NCBI GenBank assembly: GCA_964570325.1
Contig: CAZMXS010000002.1
Coordinates: 92,558 to 156,557 of the forward strand
Direction: 5' to 3'
Length of the DNA: 64,000 nt
Origin: CAZMXS01 sp964570325
GTDB lineage: Bacteria > Verrucomicrobiota > Kiritimatiellia > CAIQIC01 > CAZMXS01
In this document: positions 7,435 to 14,796 of the stretch, piece by piece
Position numbering within the stretch: position 1 is the first letter of the stretch
Layout of the letters: every line of letters starts with the position of its first letter
The notes under the pieces: generated by a model
Database searches by the model: none
Told to the model about the DNA's origin: nothing
Seen by the model: only the letters and a program-made list of their open reading frames with translations
Position numbers and translations under genes: made by a program

Positions 7435-9150
7435 TCATTCCCCGCTCGTTACCATCAACACTTCCTCAATCGTGGTCACTCCTTCGCGCACGCGCAGCAA
7501 GCCAACGTCGCGCAGCGTCAGCATGCCGTTCTTCACCGCGATGTCGCGGATGGCGGATGCGCTGCACTCCTTCAGCATCAACTGCTTGATCTCCTCGTCC
7601 ACCATCAGGATTTCCATCAGGGCGCCGCGGCCCTTGTAACCGTTGTTGTTGCATTTCGGACATCCATTGGCCTCGAACAACTGCCCCCCCTCCAGATGCT
7701 TGGGATCAATCTTGTTCAGGCGCAGGATCTCGGTCGGCATCTCGCGCGGCTTCTTGCAGGCCGGACAAACCTTTCGGTAAAGGCGCTGGGCCTGGGTCAT
7801 GATTAACGAAGACGCCAGCAGGAAGGCCTCGATGCCCATGTAGAGCAGGCGGGCCACCGCGCCGGCGGCGTCGTTGGTGTGCAGGGTGCTCAGCACCAGG
7901 TGACCGGTCAGGGCCGCCTGCACGGCGATCGCGGCGGTCTCGCCATCGCGGATTTCGCCGACCATCACGATGTCCGGATCCTGGCGGAGGATGGATCGCA
8001 GGCCGGCCGCGAACGTCAGTCCGACCTCCGAGTGCGTCTGCACCTGGTTGATGCCTACCAACTGATATTCCACCGGATCCTCGACCGTGATGATATTGAC
8101 ATCCACCTGGTTCAATTCCTGGAGCGCCGAATACAGGGTTGTGGTCTTGCCTGACCCGGTCGGTCCCGTGACCAGCAACATCCCATGGGGCTGGCTGATC
8201 GCGTATTTCAGGTTCTCGAAGGACTTCGCATCCAGCCCGAGCGCGCTCAAGTTCGGCGCCAGCGCCGTTTTGTCGAGGATCCGCATGACGATCTTCTCGC
8301 CGTGAACCGTCGGCAACAAGCTGACGCGGACGTCCGCCTCCTTGCCCAGCGCCTTGATCTTGAACCGGCCGTCCTGCGGCACGCGGCGTTCGGCAATGTT
8401 CAGGTTCGACATGATCTTGATACGCGAGATGATGGCGGATTGCAGCGACTTCGGCGGGCTGGGGCTCTCATAGAGCACGCCGTCAATGCGGTATCGCAGC
8501 CGGATAGCCTTCTCCATCGGCTCGATGTGGATATCGCTGGCGCGCTTGCGAATGGCCTCCACCATGATCGAATTGACGATGCGGATGACCGGCGCATCCT
8601 CGGCGCTCTCGAGCATCTCGTCGAGACTGACATCCTCCTTCTGCTCGGTGCCGAGTTCAACGTCGCCCTCGCTGACATCCTTCAGGATGTCCTCCAGCCC
8701 CTGCGTGGGCTCCTTGGTAAAGCGCTGCAGGAGGTCCGTAACCTCCTTTTCCGGCGCGACCATCGGCTGAACCTCCAGCCCGGTCAACGCATGCACCTCC
8801 TCCAACCCAACGACGTCGAAGGGGTCGCCCAATGCGACCGTCAACGTCGTGCCGAGCTTGTGGATGGGGATCATGGTGTGCTTCGTCAGCACCTCGCGCG
8901 GGATGGAGTCCAGCAGGCTCGGATCGGGATTGAAATGGGCCAGTTCAATCGGGGGCAGCTTCAGATATTCCGACAGGGCGAGCGCCATATTCGGCCCGGT
9001 AACCAGGTTTTTCTGCACCAGCAGCTTCTCGAGGCTGACCCCCGTCGCGGCGGCGCTCTCGCGGATTTCCTGTACCGCTGCCGGATTCACCGCCTTCCGG
9101 CGCACCAGAATCTCAACAACCTTGTCGGCTAGCGTGGCCGTGTCCGCCAT
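7435..9150 (-). CDS. pilB: Type IV pilus assembly ATPase (PilB/GspE family), copy 1
   Basis: This 571-residue hexameric ATPase powers pilus extension. The N-terminal MshEN/T2SSE-N domain covers about residues 1-145. The ATPase core has Walker A GPTGSGKT at 329-336, an Asp box around EDPVEYQ, Walker B with RQDPDIVMVGEIRD, and a His box STLHTNDA. A zinc-binding four-cysteine motif lies in the C-terminal domain (Cys462, 465, 497, 500). All catalytic motifs are intact. It heads the minus-strand run pilB-pilC-sensor-regulator-pilin. Two paralogues of similar length lie at 27379-29091 and 30316-32046. A TTGAAC heptamer array lies in its leader. Confidence 0.93.
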   Translation of the reverse strand: MADTATLADKVVEILVRRKAVNPAAVQEIRESAAATGVSLEKLLVQKNLVTGPNMALALSEYLKLPPIELAHFNPDPSLLDSIPREVLTKHTMIPIHKLGTTLTVALGDPFDVVGLEEVHALTGLEVQPMVAPEKEVTDLLQRFTKEPTQGLEDILKDVSEGDVELGTEQKEDVSLDEMLESAEDAPVIRIVNSIMVEAIRKRASDIHIEPMEKAIRLRYRIDGVLYESPSPPKSLQSAIISRIKIMSNLNIAERRVPQDGRFKIKALGKEADVRVSLLPTVHGEKIVMRILDKTALAPNLSALGLDAKSFENLKYAISQPHGMLLVTGPTGSGKTTTLYSALQELNQVDVNIITVEDPVEYQLVGINQVQTHSEVGLTFAAGLRSILRQDPDIVMVGEIRDGETAAIAVQAALTGHLVLSTLHTNDAAGAVARLLYMGIEAFLLASSLIMTQAQRLYRKVCPACKKPREMPTEILRLNKIDPKHLEGGQLFEANGCPKCNNNGYKGRGALMEILMVDEEIKQLMLKECSASAIRDIAVKNGMLTLRDVGLLRVREGVTTIEEVLMVTSGE

Positions 9151-9179
9151 GATGGAACCCCGCAGGTTGAGTATTTAGC

Positions 9180-9214
9180 GTTCAAGGTTCAATATCCAAC
9201 GTTCAATGTTCATG
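9180..9214. repeat. GTTCAAN heptamer array in the pilB leader
   Basis: Five consecutive heptamers (GTTCAAG, GTTCAAT, ATCCAAC, GTTCAAT, GTTCATG) lie 30 bases before the pilB start. In the gene sense they read TTGAAC-like. Confidence 0.7.
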
Positions 9215-9440
9215 GGCGAAAGGTCAAGGCCATAAACATAAATGTTCATACCATATTCCCGCCTTTTTTTATACAGTAAAATCGTCACCGCAAATGATCC
9301 GGATGCGTGAACCGCGCCCGCTTGCACCAGCGCACGCGAACGGCCGGCCGAAACAAAAGACTCGATCAGCCCTCTCCGCCGTGGCAACCGGCCCGATCGG
9401 AGCCTGGGCGCCCCCGGCCGATTTCAGCGCGCATTTTGCT

Positions 9441-9469
9441 TTTTCACCGGCCGTGCTTTCCGGTAAAGT
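9441..9469 (+). promoter_or_regulatory. Possible sigma-70 promoter of the TPR-MshEN gene
   Basis: TTTTCA (9441-9446) and TAAAGT (9464-9469) are separated by 17 bases and lie about 27 bases before the start codon. Each hexamer matches four of six consensus bases, so this is a weak call. Confidence 0.35.
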
Positions 9470-9496
9470 ACTTGGCACGGGAAAAAATTGAGCACC

Positions 9497-10345
9497 ATGG
9501 ATCAGGAGCCCAAAAGCAAGGAAGCCGTCGAATCCGAGGTGTGGAACGCTATTTCCGCCTTCGAGCAGATTCTCGAAGCCATCCCCACCGACCGCGTTTC
9601 CCTCGAAACGCTCTACGACGCCTACGAGCAGATCGGCGACCGCGCCAAAGCGCTGGAATACCTGATGCGGCTGGCCGGCGTTGTCGCCGATGAAATGGAC
9701 GTGGACGCCGCGCCGGACATCGTCAACAAGCTCAACGCCTACGCGGCCGACAGCCCCGCCGTCAAACCCATGTTGAACCGGCTGGAGCGGCTGCTGGTGC
9801 AGAACAAAATGCCCGCCGCCGCGCCGGCGGCGGACACGGCGCCGGGCGAGAGCGCCCGACGCAAGGCGGTGGACATCACCAACGAACTGGCGCTGGCGTG
9901 GAACCTCCTGCAGGCCGGCATCCTCTCCCAGGAGGAATACTCCAACGTCGTACACGACCTTTCTGAAAACTCATCCAAGAACGTGCAAGTCCCGGTGTCG
10001 GTTATGCATGTACTCCACGACCGCGGCTTCAAGGGCATCGAGAAGGTGATCCGCTTTCTATGCAAGGATAGCGGCCTATCGTTCATCCCATTGAGCAGTT
10101 TCGAGTTTCAGAAAGAAAACGCCAAACTGCTCCCGTTGAGTTTCGCGGCCAGCCGCGGCGCCTTGGTATTCGAGCTTATGGGCGACGACGCGCTCGTGGC
10201 TCTGCTCAACCCGTACGACACCGAACTGCGCGCGGAAATCAAGCGCACCCTCGGCAAGGTCTGCCATTTTTACATCGTTACCGCCGAGGAGTACGACGGT
10301 TTTCTGGAAAAAATCCGCAAGAGCCTGGCGGAAACAACAAAGTAA
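9497..10345 (+). CDS. TPR-like protein with C-terminal MshEN/GspE-N-like domain
   Basis: This is a soluble 282-residue protein with no signal peptide. The first 75 residues form two helical TPR-like units (YDAYEQIGDRAKALEYLMRL). After an Ala/Pro linker, residues about 125-282 look like the N-terminal domain of GspE/PilB ATPases (T2SSE-N/MshEN): a helical part with LLQAGILSQEEYSNVV, then a small alpha/beta part with KLLPLSFAA and VALLNPYDTELRAEIK. No Walker motifs follow. It may be a free-standing adaptor that competes with or docks onto the pilus ATPases. Some MshEN domains bind cyclic di-GMP, but I cannot tell whether this one does. I chose ATG 9497. A TTG at 9488 with a better-spaced GGGA is the alternative. 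Confidence 0.8.
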   Translation: MDQEPKSKEAVESEVWNAISAFEQILEAIPTDRVSLETLYDAYEQIGDRAKALEYLMRLAGVVADEMDVDAAPDIVNKLNAYAADSPAVKPMLNRLERLLVQNKMPAAAPAADTAPGESARRKAVDITNELALAWNLLQAGILSQEEYSNVVHDLSENSSKNVQVPVSVMHVLHDRGFKGIEKVIRFLCKDSGLSFIPLSSFEFQKENAKLLPLSFAASRGALVFELMGDDALVALLNPYDTELRAEIKRTLGKVCHFYIVTAEEYDGFLEKIRKSLAETTK

Positions 10346-10419
10346 TCGGCTCACGGCGCCAATGACCGCCGGCCAGGGGATCCTTCCTTCGGCGCCCATC
10401 ATTCCGCCTTTCCCCTGCG

Positions 10420-11220
10420 CTACATCGTCGTCCGCCCCACCGCGATAAACCGGCGCTCGCCTTGAAATTCCACGGTCACGCCGTCCTCGCGCAGTTCGAT
10501 GACTTTCGCGTCCAACACGCTGTCGCCCATGCCCGCCATGCGTTCATTAAGGATGACGATGCTGCGCTCCGGCGTGTTCTTCCAGATAATGCCTTTGACT
10601 GTCAACCGCGGCCAAACCACCTTCGGCGGCGGGGGGGGTGGCGGCGGTTCTGGCGGCGGCGACGCGGGCTTGGCGGCGGCAGTCTTTGTTGTGGGAACCT
10701 TCTCCTTCTTCGCCGGCGCGGGGGCGGGCGCGACGGCTCCAGCCGGCGGCGATTCCGGGGCTACCGATGCGACCGCCGCGACGCTCGGCGCAGCGGCGGC
10801 GGGCGGCGGCGCGGGCGGTGACACGGGCGGTGACGGTGGCGCAATCGGAGTTGCCGGCGAGGCCGCCGGCGCGGGCGTCACCGGCGGCTTGGCCACCGCC
10901 GCGGGCGCGCCGGGCCGGACCGGAGTGGCCGCCAAATCAGCGGGCTTGATGGATTGCGCGGCCATGAACAAGAAATAATAGACCGCCGCCGCGCCCAGCA
11001 ATACGACCAGGATCACCCCCATGATTACGGTGCGCGGGTCGGGCTTCTTCTTGTCTTGCTTTTTAGTCCCCGAATCGGCGGCTTCCGGCGCGGGCGACGC
11101 GGGCGCCGGCACCGGGCTCTCCGGGGCCGGCGCAGGGGGCGGCTCCGCCCCGGAGCGGGTGGCGGCCGCCTTCTCATTCTCGGCCATTTGGCGCTTCAAA
11201 GCTTCCTGTATCAGGCTCAT
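10420..11220 (-). CDS. GspB/ExeB-like protein with Pro/Ala-rich linker
   Basis: This 266-residue protein pairs with the ExeA-like ATPase. The start MSLIQEALKRQ is the cytoplasmic motif usual for GspB-type proteins. One membrane helix lies at about residues 55-80 (VIMGVILVVLLGAAAVYYFLF). A very long Pro/Ala-rich periplasmic linker (about 85-205) follows. The C-terminal domain of about 60 residues (LTVKGIIWKNTPERSIVILNE) resembles the T2SSB domain. I start it at ATG 11220, which overlaps the exeA-like stop as ATGA. The upstream open frame (to 11316) lies inside that gene and is not natural. In Aeromonas, ExeA/ExeB remodel peptidoglycan to let the secretin assemble; a similar role here is inference. 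Confidence 0.82.
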   Translation of the reverse strand: MSLIQEALKRQMAENEKAAATRSGAEPPPAPAPESPVPAPASPAPEAADSGTKKQDKKKPDPRTVIMGVILVVLLGAAAVYYFLFMAAQSIKPADLAATPVRPGAPAAVAKPPVTPAPAASPATPIAPPSPPVSPPAPPPAAAAPSVAAVASVAPESPPAGAVAPAPAPAKKEKVPTTKTAAAKPASPPPEPPPPPPPPKVVWPRLTVKGIIWKNTPERSIVILNERMAGMGDSVLDAKVIELREDGVTVEFQGERRFIAVGRTTM

Positions 11221-12026
11221 ATTGCGGACTCCAGATGGGCAATCGCCTTCTTTACCTCGGACGCGCCAACGGTGCGTTTTTGCGCCACGTAGCCGGCCAG
11301 CATGGCATTGTCGCACACCGCGTTCATCAGCCGCGGGATGCCGCCCGAGTGCTTATATACCAGCCGGACCGCGCCGGCGTCAAAACCCACATCAGCGCCC
11401 CCCCCCGCCACCGCCAGCCGATGCGCAATATACCGCGCCGTGTCCTGTTCGTTCAGCGGCGCCAGGCGGCAGGTGACGGTGATTCGCTGCCGCAGTTGCC
11501 GGAACTCCGGCTGCCCCAGCCGCGCATGCAGTTCCGGCTGGCCGGCGAGCACAATCTGCATCAATTTATGCTGGTCCGTCTCCAGGTTGGAAAGCAGCCG
11601 GATTTGCTCCATGACATCCGGCGGCAGATCCTGGGCCTCATCAATGATCACCGCCACATTGTAGCCCTCCGTGATCTGGCCCAGCAGGAACTCGTTGAGC
11701 TGCTCGATGCAACTGAGCCGGTCGCGCCCTTTCGGCTTGAGCCCGAAGTCGTGCAGGATCGCGCGCAGGAGCTGGCTCTCGGTCAGCGAGGGATTCAGCA
11801 CCAGCGCGGTGCGAACATTCCGCGAAAGATTGGACAAGACCGCGCGGCATAGCGTGGTCTTCCCGGAACCGACCTCGCCGGTAAGTTCAATGAACCCCTT
11901 GCGGTTCTCAATTCCGTAAATCAGATGATCGAACGCCGTCTTGTGTTGTTCAGAAAAAAAGATGAATCGCGGATCCGGCGTGATGTTGAACGGAAATTCC
12001 TTCAGGCCATAGAATTCAAGATACAT
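11217..12026 (-). CDS. ExeA/GspA-like AAA ATPase
   Basis: The protein has 269 residues and begins MYLEFYGLKEFPFNITPDPRFIF, the hallmark start of ExeA-type ATPases. It contains Walker A GEVGSGKTT and Walker B VIIDEAQDLP. The C-terminal arginine-finger and lid region SGGIPRLMNAVCDNAML is typical. It lacks the transmembrane and peptidoglycan-binding C-terminus of full ExeA, ending at the AAA lid; many short homologues do the same. It is coupled by ATGA to the GspB-like gene. The 49-base leader contains the 9-mer ATTGGCAAT that also occurs before other secretion genes in this window. Confidence 0.9.
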   Translation of the reverse strand: MYLEFYGLKEFPFNITPDPRFIFFSEQHKTAFDHLIYGIENRKGFIELTGEVGSGKTTLCRAVLSNLSRNVRTALVLNPSLTESQLLRAILHDFGLKPKGRDRLSCIEQLNEFLLGQITEGYNVAVIIDEAQDLPPDVMEQIRLLSNLETDQHKLMQIVLAGQPELHARLGQPEFRQLRQRITVTCRLAPLNEQDTARYIAHRLAVAGGGADVGFDAGAVRLVYKHSGGIPRLMNAVCDNAMLAGYVAQKRTVGASEVKKAIAHLESAI

Positions 12027-12075
12027 GGCGGTTCAGATTGCCAATGGAAGGAATTTTAGAACGGCGATTCATTGG

Positions 12076-13002
12076 TCAGCCTTCATCATCAGACTGATGT
12101 CCGTTGTGGTCATCTTCATGGTCATGGTCATCACCATGCTCGTGGTCGTGATCATGCACATGACCGGCCTCGCCCTCGCGCGCGCAGCGCGTGTTTCGCG
12201 GGAACATCATCGTCCACATCCGCCGGGTCCAGAGCGAAGTGTCTTTGCCCTGCTCCAGGTCGGCAATCCGCTCGCCCAAGGCGGCATTGTGCGGAAAAAG
12301 CTGGTGAGCCATCTTGAACAGTTTGAGGGCCAATTGCGGCTGGCCTTGCAGATTGGCGATAAAGGCCCGGAAAGCCAGCATCTGGGCCAGGTCCAACCGC
12401 GCTTGGGGGTCCGTCGGAGGCATCGGACTCGGCCAAAGTTTGAGACCCAGATCCAATGTTTTGGCGGCATGTAAATCATCCTGATCCTGAATGTAGAGCC
12501 GCGCCCGTTCCATCAGGATCCGGTAATCGGTCGGATTGTTGCGCTGGGCTTCAAGCAGACTGCGCGCCGCCAAGTCCGGCCGCTTCCCTTGCCCAGCCAG
12601 CCAGAAGGCAATCGCAAGGTAAGCTTCGACATTATGGGGGTCCACCTCGGTCGCGAAGCGCAGCCATGGCATTACTTCGTATATGCTTGCGCCCTCCGGA
12701 TGCACATGGCGGTCCGGCGCGACCACCCGGGCGGTTGCTTGATACCAACTATCTCTAAACGCCGGCCGGCCGGCGTGCGCCACACCCAGGTGAAAATAAG
12801 TGTCCGCCTCGTCGAACAAATCCTTGCCGATAAACACGCGCGTCGAGCCCAGCACGCGGCCGATCACCGTATCGCTCCCGGTCGCCAAGCCAGCCGCAAC
12901 CGGATTGACGCGGCAGGCAATTACGAAGGCCAACCCCCAACAAATCGCCAGGGCCGCGACGGCGCGGAAAACCGGCTTGGAATGATCGCCCGGCCGGGTC
13001 AT
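12076..13002 (-). CDS. TPR protein with His/Asp-rich C-terminal tail
   Basis: This 308-residue protein has one N-terminal hydrophobic helix (about 12-32), either an anchor or a signal sequence. It is followed by tetratricopeptide-like helical pairs (VEAYLAIAFWLAGQGK, YRILMERARLYIQDQDD, ANLQGQPQLALKLFKMAHQLFP). The last 30 residues are almost only His, Asp, Glu and Gly, with short blocks such as HDHDHEHGDDHDH, which looks metal-binding. The gene follows an ABC exporter pair on the same strand with a GGAG site 6 bases before its ATG, and probably belongs to that transcript. An accessory role for the exporter, perhaps with a metal, is possible. I do not recognise the family. Confidence 0.75.
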   Translation of the reverse strand: MTRPGDHSKPVFRAVAALAICWGLAFVIACRVNPVAAGLATGSDTVIGRVLGSTRVFIGKDLFDEADTYFHLGVAHAGRPAFRDSWYQATARVVAPDRHVHPEGASIYEVMPWLRFATEVDPHNVEAYLAIAFWLAGQGKRPDLAARSLLEAQRNNPTDYRILMERARLYIQDQDDLHAAKTLDLGLKLWPSPMPPTDPQARLDLAQMLAFRAFIANLQGQPQLALKLFKMAHQLFPHNAALGERIADLEQGKDTSLWTRRMWTMMFPRNTRCAREGEAGHVHDHDHEHGDDHDHEDDHNGHQSDDEG

Positions 13003-13075
13003 GTCATGCTCCGGTTATTGACCGGCGCGCCGGGGACGGTTCGTCCCGCCAGGCCACGCCGTGTCGCGCGCCCAT

Positions 13076-13864
13076 TCACATCCGCGCCCCCCGGACAAAC
13101 CGCTTTTCCCGGTAGGCCAGCCAAGCTACCAGCAAGCAAACAGCCATCCATAAAACCCCATAGATGACAATGACCGCGAAGGTCGTCCAGGGGATGGCGC
13201 CCCAGTCATGCACGACGCGTTGGCGCATGTCGAAAAGATCCAGGTGCGGCAGGGCGTAGTAGATGAACAGCAGGGCCGTCGCCCGGAAACCCGGCGCTTC
13301 CAGCACCCAAACGGGCACCTGCGGCGCCACCGCGTAGGCGGCAAACGTGAACAGATAGGCCAGCGCCGCCGCCGCGCCGTAGGTGGTGCGGGTCGAAAGC
13401 GCCAGCGCAATCCCACAAATGATGCCCAGGCTGGTCAAATGCAGAGCCAGCGCCTGCAGCAAAGCCGGGCCGCTGAAGCCCCCGCCGCGCAGGCGCACCA
13501 CGCTCGCGACCAGGGCGTAAAAGACGACGGTCGCAACCGCGGCAATGGACCACGCGCCCAACCATTTCCCAAGCAGCAGTTCCGCCCGCGTGATCGGCTT
13601 GGCGAGCAACGGATAGATCGTGCCCTTGGCCTCCTCCTGCGGCAGTTGCCGCCCGGCGGAGTTAATGGATAAAATCCACGCGAAAACCATCGTTAATAAC
13701 AGGCCCAGATCCTTCACATAGCGCGAGACATTGGCCAAGCCGTAAACATTGACGGAAAGCAGCGTCATCAGCAACGCCAGCAGAAGAATCAGCGCGACGT
13801 ATAGATCCTTGCGCCGAATCATCTCCAGCCAGACCGTCCGGGCAATGGCAAGGATACGGATCAT
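13076..13864 (-). CDS. ABC-2 type transporter permease
   Basis: The 262-residue membrane protein has about six helices. It starts MIRILAIARTVWLEMIRRKD, a basic cytoplasmic lead-in, and has the loop EEAKGTIYPLLAKPITRAELLLGKW that is typical of NosY/ABC-2 permeases. It overlaps the upstream ATPase gene by four bases (ATGA) and has a GGAGGGG ribosome binding site. Together they form an exporter of unknown substrate. It is unrelated in sequence to the permease fragment at the left edge. Confidence 0.9.
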   Translation of the reverse strand: MIRILAIARTVWLEMIRRKDLYVALILLLALLMTLLSVNVYGLANVSRYVKDLGLLLTMVFAWILSINSAGRQLPQEEAKGTIYPLLAKPITRAELLLGKWLGAWSIAAVATVVFYALVASVVRLRGGGFSGPALLQALALHLTSLGIICGIALALSTRTTYGAAAALAYLFTFAAYAVAPQVPVWVLEAPGFRATALLFIYYALPHLDLFDMRQRVVHDWGAIPWTTFAVIVIYGVLWMAVCLLVAWLAYREKRFVRGARM

Positions 13865-14613
13865 CGCGCCCCCTCCTTTCCACCGCCCTCGGCGCGCACC
13901 ACCCGCAGGAAGAACTGCTCCAGGCTTTCACCCGCGCCTACCAATTTGGCGGCGGCCCCCTCGACCACCACCCGCCCGCCAACCAGGATGGCCACGCGGT
14001 CGCAGACCAACTCGACCTCGGACAACTCGTGGGATGAAAAAAACACGGTTTTGCCGCGACCGCGCAGTTCAGCGATGATCTCACGAATTTCCATACGCCC
14101 CAACGGATCCAGCCCACCCGTTGGCTCATCCAGGATCACCAGATCGGGGTCATTGACCAGCGCCTGCGCCAACCCGAGCCGCTGCAACATCCCGCGCGAG
14201 TAAGTCGCGATGCGGCGGTCGGCGGCCTCCGTCAGGTTAACCCGCTCGAGCAGTTCGCCGATCCTTGTTTTCAGGGGCGCGCCGCGCAAGCCGAACAGGT
14301 TGCCGGCCATGCGCAGCAGCTCGCGACCCGTCAGGAATGGATACGACTCCGCGCGCTCGGGCAGGTAGCCGATGCGACGGCGCGCAATGGCGCGCCGGAC
14401 ATCCTCGCCATACACCCGCGCCGTGCCGGCCTGGAACTCAATAAACCCGAGCAGGACGTGCATCGTGGTGGTTTTGCCCGCGCCATTGGGTCCGAGAAAA
14501 CCGAAGACCGTGCCTTCGGCAACTTGGAGATTCAAGCCGCGCAGCGCCTCGACCTTTCGTCCACGCTCGGTGAATTGAACACCCAGGTTCTCGATTTCAA
14601 TCGCCGCACTCAT
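13861..14613 (-). CDS. ABC transporter ATP-binding protein
   Basis: This 250-residue nucleotide-binding subunit has Walker A GPNGAGKTTT, a signature region YSRGMLQRLGLAQ, Walker B LVILDEPTGGLDP and the switch histidine in SSHELSE. I start it at ATG 14613, where GGAGG lies six bases upstream; the frame is open four codons earlier. It is coupled to the permease at 13076-13864 and then to the His-tail TPR protein. The lineage is the same ABC-2 exporter class as the GldA-like ATPase at 139-1113. Confidence 0.92.
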   Translation of the reverse strand: MSAAIEIENLGVQFTERGRKVEALRGLNLQVAEGTVFGFLGPNGAGKTTTMHVLLGFIEFQAGTARVYGEDVRRAIARRRIGYLPERAESYPFLTGRELLRMAGNLFGLRGAPLKTRIGELLERVNLTEAADRRIATYSRGMLQRLGLAQALVNDPDLVILDEPTGGLDPLGRMEIREIIAELRGRGKTVFFSSHELSEVELVCDRVAILVGGRVVVEGAAAKLVGAGESLEQFFLRVVRAEGGGKEGAR

Positions 14614-14724
14614 GCAATCCTCCAAGCCGATAGATTAGCCCAAAAAAGGAAAAAAAGCATAAAAAAACGAATGCTGATTTGCTGACCGTGAATGACACGA
14701 ATCTATCGCGGTTCTATTGCTCCT

Positions 14725-14752
14725 TTTCCAGTTTCCAGTTCTCACTTTCCTG
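14725..14752. repeat. TTTCCAG heptamer array before the lamin-tail gene
   Basis: Heptamers TTTCCAG, TTTCCAG, TTCTCAC and TTTCCTG lie about 45 bases before the lamin-tail gene start. Confidence 0.6.
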
Positions 14753-14796
14753 TGTATGTTTATATACGGGAAGCAACATTGGCCAAAGGTGCTTAC

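Larger units (their letters stand above)
9151..9496. other. Divergent intergenic region between pilB and the TPR-MshEN gene
   Basis: No gene is seen in these 346 bases. Next to pilB (9180-9214) is a degenerate array of the heptamer GTTCAAN (TTGAAC in the pilB sense). An AT-rich segment with TATAAA on the minus strand lies near 9275-9285 and could be a -10 element for pilB, but I find no convincing -35. On the plus strand TTTTCA-N17-TAAAGT (9441-9469) is a possible promoter for the rightward gene. Confidence 0.5.

Noticed and set aside
5380..7806. An 808-codon plus-strand open frame
   Set aside because: It lies opposite the sensor-kinase and pilC genes, whose products have clear motifs. The long frame follows from GC-rich codon bias, and its translation is His/Gln/Arg-rich with no domain.
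9474..9496. A second sigma-54-like element (TGGCACG) before the TPR-MshEN gene
   Set aside because: The -12 GC is missing at the required spacing; only the -24 half fits.
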